Shown here piece after piece: positions 6,615 through 10,008 of a stretch of 10,008 nt of DNA. How positions within the stretch are numbered: the first letter of the stretch is position 1; the number at the start of each line of letters is the position of its first letter. Source of the DNA: an uncultured Clostridia bacterium. Its GTDB lineage: Bacteria > Bacillota > Clostridia > Christensenellales > CAG-314. Where the stretch lies: positions 1 to 10,008 of the forward strand of contig CALLXO010000079.1 in assembly GCA_937875645.1 (NCBI GenBank), given 5' to 3'. The position numbers and the translations under genes were made by a program. A model generated the notes under the pieces. That model saw nothing but the letters and a program-made list of their open reading frames with translations, was not told the origin of the DNA and ran no database searches.

Positions 6615-7235
6615 ATGCAAGTTAAAGTTTACAACACAAAAGCCGAAGAAGTCGGAAAATTAAACTTAAATGATGAGGTATTCGGTTGCGAGTACAATGA
6701 GCCTCTTATTCATCAAGCTATAGTAGCGTACCAGACTAATCAACGTCAAGGGACAAAAAGCACACTTACCCGCAGCGAAGTACGTGGAGGAGGCGCCAAG
6801 CCATGGAGGCAAAAAGGCACAGGCAGAGCACGTCAAGGCAGTATCCGCTCTGTACAATGGGTTAAAGGCGGTGTAGCTTTTGCGCCAAAACCCAGAGATT
6901 TTTTCAAAAAGATTAACAAAAAAGCAAAGACAGCGGCATTTTTGAGCGCGTTGAGTTACAAAGTAGCTAACAACGAATTAATTGTCGTGGACGAAATAAA
7001 ACTTAGTGAAGCTAAAACTAAATTGGTAGCGGAAATTTTAAAAAATTTCAATTTTGACAAACGTACATTGTTTATTGTTGCCGACAAAGACGAGGCATTG
7101 CTAAGAGCGAGCAACAATATCGAAAAACTAACGGTAACCGTTGCCGATTTGCTCAATATTTATCAACTGGTTGCTAACGTAAACATCGTTGCCACCAAAG
7201 ACGCTATCCAAAGGATTGAGGAGGCAAACGCATAA
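6615..7235 (+). CDS. rplD: 50S ribosomal protein L4
   Basis: L4 binds 23S rRNA and its long loop lines the peptide exit tunnel. The 206-residue product shows the loop region at about 54-96 with the blocks RGGGAKPWRQKGTGRARQGS (57-76) and KPRDFFKKIN (92-101). The C-terminal globular part continues to EEANA. In enterobacteria L4 also represses its own operon, but no matching leader is seen here. AAGGAG at 6601-6606 lies just before the start. The stop codon TAA overlaps the rplW start by one base (TAATG), so translation of the two is probably coupled. Confidence 0.98.
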   Translation: MQVKVYNTKAEEVGKLNLNDEVFGCEYNEPLIHQAIVAYQTNQRQGTKSTLTRSEVRGGGAKPWRQKGTGRARQGSIRSVQWVKGGVAFAPKPRDFFKKINKKAKTAAFLSALSYKVANNELIVVDEIKLSEAKTKLVAEILKNFNFDKRTLFIVADKDEALLRASNNIEKLTVTVADLLNIYQLVANVNIVATKDAIQRIEEANA

Positions 7236-7525
7236 TGAATGCTTATGATATTATTTTAAAGCCCGTTATGAGCGAAAAGGCCTATGCTGGCATTCCGCTT
7301 AAAAGGTATACCTTTAAGGTTAATAGGACGGCAAATAAAATTGAAATAAAGCAAGCGGTAGAGCGAATTTTCGGTGTCAGTGTCGAAAGAGTCAATACCG
7401 TTAACGTAAGAGGCAGGCTAAAAAGACAAGGGCGCACACAAGGTTATACCAGCAAGTATAAAAAAGCCGTTGTAACACTCAAAAGAGACAGCAAAGCCAT
7501 TGAGTTCTTTGAGAGCTTGTCTTAA
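7235..7525 (+). CDS. rplW: 50S ribosomal protein L23
   Basis: L23 sits at the peptide tunnel exit and is the docking point for trigger factor and the signal recognition particle. The 96-residue product shows the family start YDIILKPVMSEKAY (4-17), the core YTFKVNRTANKIEIKQAVE (25-43) with IFGVSVERVNTVNVRG (45-60), and the basic segment KRQGRTQGYTSKYKKAVV (63-80). The length is normal. GAGGAGG (7218-7224) inside the end of rplD serves as its ribosome binding site, and the start overlaps the rplD stop by one base. Confidence 0.97.
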   Translation: MNAYDIILKPVMSEKAYAGIPLKRYTFKVNRTANKIEIKQAVERIFGVSVERVNTVNVRGRLKRQGRTQGYTSKYKKAVVTLKRDSKAIEFFESLS

Positions 7526-7543
7526 AACACGGAGGAATGAATT

Positions 7544-8371
7544 ATGGCAATAAAAAGATATAAACCAACTTCACCCGGACGCCGCTTTATGTCGGTATCT
7601 GCGTTTGAAGAAATTACAACAAAGACTCCCGAAAAAAGCCTCCTGGTAAAAAAGAACAAAACCGGCGGCAGAAATGCTAATGGCAAAATAACGGTAAGAC
7701 ATATTGGCGGCGGCAACAAAGTCAAGTACAGAATAATAGATTTTAAACGTAATAAATATGATATTCCAGCAAAAGTAAGCACTATAGAATATGACCCAAA
7801 CCGTACAGCGAATATTGCTTTACTTGTTTACGCCGACGGCGAAAAGAGATATATTCTTGCCCCTATAGGTCTCAATGTTGGAGACACTGTGTTGAGCGGG
7901 GACAAGGCGGACATTAAAGTGGGCAACAATTTGCCTCTCGAAAATATTCCTGTGGGCTCGATTATTCACAGTATAGAGTTGCTTCCCGGTAAGGGGGGGC
8001 AAATAGCGCGCGCAGCGGGTATTTCTGCTCAGCTTATGGCAAAAGAGGGCAAATATGCTACTCTTCGTATGCCCAGTGGAGAAATGCGTATGGTACTGAT
8101 TAAGTGCCGTGCAACTTTAGGGCAGGTAGGAAACCTCGACCACGAGATTATAAATATAGGTAAAGCAGGAAAAAATCGCCACAAAGGGATAAGACCCACA
8201 GTGCGCGGCAGCGCAATGAACCCGTGCGATCACCCGCATGGTGGCGGTGAGGGCAAATCTCCTATCGGCCGTCCCGGTCCTGTGACTCCTTGGGGCAAGC
8301 CGACGTTGGGTTATAAAACTCGCAAAAAGAGAAAGCAGTCTAGCAAATTTATAATCAAGCGTGTCAACTAA
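7544..8371 (+). CDS. rplB: 50S ribosomal protein L2
   Basis: L2 is a large-subunit core protein that helps join the subunits and supports peptidyl-transferase activity. The 275-residue product has the N-terminal block [12 protein letters not shown] (7-18), the RNA-binding block [15 protein letters not shown] [17 protein letters not shown] (47-63), and the C-terminal signature [15 protein letters not shown] (224-238). H230 in that signature corresponds to the histidine studied as H229 in the E. coli protein. The basic tail [12 protein letters not shown] is typical. A cysteine replaces the more usual valine before DHPHGGG, a minor change. GGAGG at about 7531-7535 precedes the start; rpsS follows after 13 nt. 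Confidence 0.99.
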   Translation: MAIKRYKPTSPGRRFMSVSAFEEITTKTPEKSLLVKKNKTGGRNANGKITVRHIGGGNKVKYRIIDFKRNKYDIPAKVSTIEYDPNRTANIALLVYADGEKRYILAPIGLNVGDTVLSGDKADIKVGNNLPLENIPVGSIIHSIELLPGKGGQIARAAGISAQLMAKEGKYATLRMPSGEMRMVLIKCRATLGQVGNLDHEIINIGKAGKNRHKGIRPTVRGSAMNPCDHPHGGGEGKSPIGRPGPVTPWGKPTLGYKTRKKRKQSSKFIIKRVN

Positions 8372-8384
8372 TTAGGAGGAAAGT

Positions 8385-8669
8385 ATGAGTAGATCAGTTA
8401 AAAAAGGACCTTATGTGGAAGAAAGGCTCCTGAAAAAAATACAAGAAATGAACGTTAAAGGCGAAAAAAAGGTTATTAAAACCTGGTCAAGAGCAAGCAC
8501 AATATTTCCCGATTTTGTAGGACACACGTTAGCTGTCCACGATGGCAAAAAACATATTCCCGTATATATTACGGAAGATATGGTAGGCACAAAGTTGGGC
8601 GAGTATGCGGTTACTAGGACGTTTAGAAGCCACGCAGGTGGCGGCGGCAGGACTACTGCGGCTAAATAG
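8385..8669 (+). CDS. rpsS: 30S ribosomal protein S19
   Basis: S19 lies in the head of the small subunit, binds 16S rRNA with S13 and contacts the A-site tRNA region. The 94-residue product shows the near-invariant start [15 protein letters not shown] (2-16), the block [18 protein letters not shown] (31-48), and the signature from [16 protein letters not shown] (53-68) to [13 protein letters not shown] (71-83). The length is normal. AGGAGG (8374-8379) lies 5 nt before the start. Its stop codon TAG forms the first bases of the next gene's ribosome binding site (TAGGAGG, 8667-8673). Confidence 0.98.
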   Translation: MSRSVKKGPYVEERLLKKIQEMNVKGEKKVIKTWSRASTIFPDFVGHTLAVHDGKKHIPVYITEDMVGTKLGEYAVTRTFRSHAGGGGRTTAAK

Positions 8670-8679
8670 GAGGTAAATA

Positions 8680-9069
8680 ATGGCTACAAGGATAAAACAA
8701 AAGGCTGAGGCGCTTAAATCCAAAAGAGACAACCGCCCTTACGCCGTTGGTAAATACATTCGCATATCTCCTTCTAAGGTTCATATAGTGCTTGATTTGA
8801 TTAGGGGCAAAGATTATTATGACGCCGTGGCAATTGTGGAAAACGTAGCAAAAGCAGCATGCGAACCTATTAAAAAAGTGTTAAACAGCGCAGCGGCTAA
8901 TGCCGAAGTCAACAAGGGCTTAAATAAAGACAATCTCTTTGTTGCGGAGTGCTATGCAGATATGGGCCCGACATTAAAAAGAATACAACCTGTTTCTAAG
9001 GGCAGAGCACATCGTATATTAAAGCGCACAAGCCATATTACCGTCGTTCTCGACGAGAAGAAGGCATAA
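8680..9069 (+). CDS. rplV: 50S ribosomal protein L22
   Basis: L22 lines the peptide exit tunnel through a long beta-hairpin, a region where macrolide-resistance changes occur in other bacteria. The 129-residue product has the core block GKYIRISPSKVHIVLDLIRG (24-43), the block VLNSAAANAE (67-76) and the hairpin region about 94-112 with the block PVSKGRAHRILKRTSHI (104-120). It is slightly longer than the usual 110-115 residues because of a basic N-terminal extension of about 19 residues. The AGGAGGT site directly before the ATG makes this start credible. The tail ends in DEKKA, and rpsC follows after 12 nt. Confidence 0.98.
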   Translation: MATRIKQKAEALKSKRDNRPYAVGKYIRISPSKVHIVLDLIRGKDYYDAVAIVENVAKAACEPIKKVLNSAAANAEVNKGLNKDNLFVAECYADMGPTLKRIQPVSKGRAHRILKRTSHITVVLDEKKA

Positions 9070-9081
9070 AGGGAGGACAAA

Positions 9082-9756
9082 ATGGGACAAAAAGTTAATC
9101 CTCATGGAATGAGAGTTGGTATTAATAAAGGTTGGGAATCAGTTTGGTACGCCGACAAAAAAGACTTCGGAGTATTTCTTAAGGAAGACGACATTGTCAG
9201 AAAGTTTATTAAAAAAACCTATTTTTCCTCAGCTATTAGCAAGATAGATTTCGAAAGAAGCGAAAACAAGTTAGTCATTTATATCCATACGGGCCGCCCC
9301 GGTACGCTTATTGGCAAAGCGGGCGCCGGTATTGAGGAAATGAAAAATAAAATAGCTAAGCTTGTTGGCGACAAACAAGTTGTAATAAACATTATGGAAG
9401 TTAAAAATCCCGACGCCGATGCTCAGTTGATGGCAGAATCAATTGCAGCTCAGCTTGAAAAGCGTATTTCTTTCCGCCGCGCAATGCGTCAAGGGATACA
9501 AAGAGCGATGAGAGCAGGCGCAAAGGGAATCAAAACAATGGTTAGCGGCAGACTGGACGGCGCTGAAATAGCACGTAGGGAACATTACCACGAGGGGAGT
9601 ATTCCTCTTCATACGCTACGTGCAGATATAGACTACGGTTATGCTACAGCACAGACAACTTTTGGAATAATTGGCGTAAAATGCTGGATATACAAAGGCG
9701 AAATCCTATCTAAGCCGAAGAGGAAGGAAGGAGGTAATACAAATGTTAATGCCTAA
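9082..9756 (+). CDS. rpsC: 30S ribosomal protein S3
   Basis: S3 sits at the mRNA entry channel of the small subunit and contributes to its helicase activity. The 224-residue product shows the start [13 protein letters not shown] (2-14), a type II KH domain with the GXXG loop GKAG (78-81) in the block [15 protein letters not shown] (74-88), and the C-terminal S3 domain with the blocks [14 protein letters not shown] (156-169) and [14 protein letters not shown] (175-188). The length is normal. GGGAGG lies before the start. The last 14 nt overlap rplP, and the codons for KEGGNT double as the rplP ribosome binding site, a common arrangement in this operon. Confidence 0.98.
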   Translation: MGQKVNPHGMRVGINKGWESVWYADKKDFGVFLKEDDIVRKFIKKTYFSSAISKIDFERSENKLVIYIHTGRPGTLIGKAGAGIEEMKNKIAKLVGDKQVVINIMEVKNPDADAQLMAESIAAQLEKRISFRRAMRQGIQRAMRAGAKGIKTMVSGRLDGAEIARREHYHEGSIPLHTLRADIDYGYATAQTTFGIIGVKCWIYKGEILSKPKRKEGGNTNVNA

Positions 9757-10008
9757 AAGAGTAAAATACCGCCGTGTTTTCCGCGGAAGGATGAAGGGAG
9801 CCGCCCATAAGGGTACGAAAGTAGTCTATGGCGAATACGGTTTAGCGGCAACGGAATGCGGTTGGATTAAGAGTAATCAAATAGAGGCAGCACGTATTGC
9901 CATGACAAGATTTATTAAGCGTGGCGGCAAGGTTTGGATAAAACTATTTCCCCATAAACCGGTGACAAAAAAACCCGCTGAAACTCGTATGGGTAGCGGA
10001 AAGGGCAG
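9743..10008 (+). CDS. rplP: 50S ribosomal protein L16, 3' end missing
   Basis: L16 is a late-assembling large-subunit protein near the A-site tRNA that helps organise the peptidyl-transferase region. The visible 88 codons give a start [19 protein letters not shown], then the blocks [34 protein letters not shown] and the end block [12 protein letters not shown] before the window ends, about two thirds of a normal L16. The ATG at 9743 is preferred over the ATG two codons later because AAGGAGGT (9728-9735) lies 7 nt upstream and [10 protein letters not shown] is the usual Bacillota form. The frame is open to the window edge. It starts inside the end of rpsC. Confidence 0.97.
   Translation, partial: MLMPKRVKYRRVFRGRMKGAAHKGTKVVYGEYGLAATECGWIKSNQIEAARIAMTRFIKRGGKVWIKLFPHKPVTKKPAETRMGSGKG

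Noticed and set aside
5612..10008. Search for an inserted or foreign element within the ribosomal protein block
   Set aside because: All gaps are short, all lengths and motifs are normal, and no repeats, integrase or intron-like interruption is visible; this is an ordinary S10 operon.
1..10008. CRISPR arrays, tRNA or rRNA genes, insertion sequences
   Set aside because: No regularly spaced repeats, no tRNA-like cloverleaf signals in the intergenic gaps and no transposase-like product were seen. Intergenic space is limited to about 200 nt at most.

Overview
The window reads as chromosomal DNA from an AT-rich Gram-positive bacterium, most likely a member of the Clostridia (Bacillota). This is an inference from three things: strong AGGAGG-type ribosome binding sites before most genes, a Bacillota-style ribosomal protein set (L16 starting [12 protein letters not shown]3 starting with an IGKKLGMTQ block), and an OmpR-type regulator followed by a HAMP histidine kinase. 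No species can be named.

Layout. Positions 1-1333 hold the 3' part of an M1-family zinc aminopeptidase gene, closed by a clear intrinsic terminator (1363-1394). A candidate promoter with an unusual three-half-site repeat (1457-1480) then leads into a tightly packed four-gene cluster: an unrecognised 107-residue single-pass membrane protein (1537-1860), a GtrA-family four-helix membrane protein that starts inside its stop codon (1857-2372), an OmpR/PhoB-type response regulator (2376-3059) and its sensor histidine kinase (3078-4565). A DUF421 (YetF-like) membrane protein follows on the opposite strand (4649-5398), convergent with the kinase.

From about 5493 onward lies the start of the S10 ribosomal protein operon, with its own consensus promoter (TTGACA, 17 bp, TAATAT with an extended TG) and a short leader. 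The genes are rpsJ, rplC, rplD, rplW, rplB, rpsS, rplV, rpsC and rplP, the last cut by the window end. Order, spacing and products are the standard bacterial arrangement, and every complete protein has near-normal length.

How the genes work together. The S10 block makes ribosomal subunit proteins and is ordinary. The 1537-4565 cluster looks like a small envelope unit: two membrane proteins, one of a lipid-linked-sugar handling family, co-transcribed with a two-component system. I do not see a clear undescribed system. The parts most worth a second look are the small Asn/Lys-repeat membrane protein coupled to GtrA, the repeat at its promoter, and a GC-rich hairpin inside the first codons of the kinase gene that encloses a Shine-Dalgarno-like sequence.
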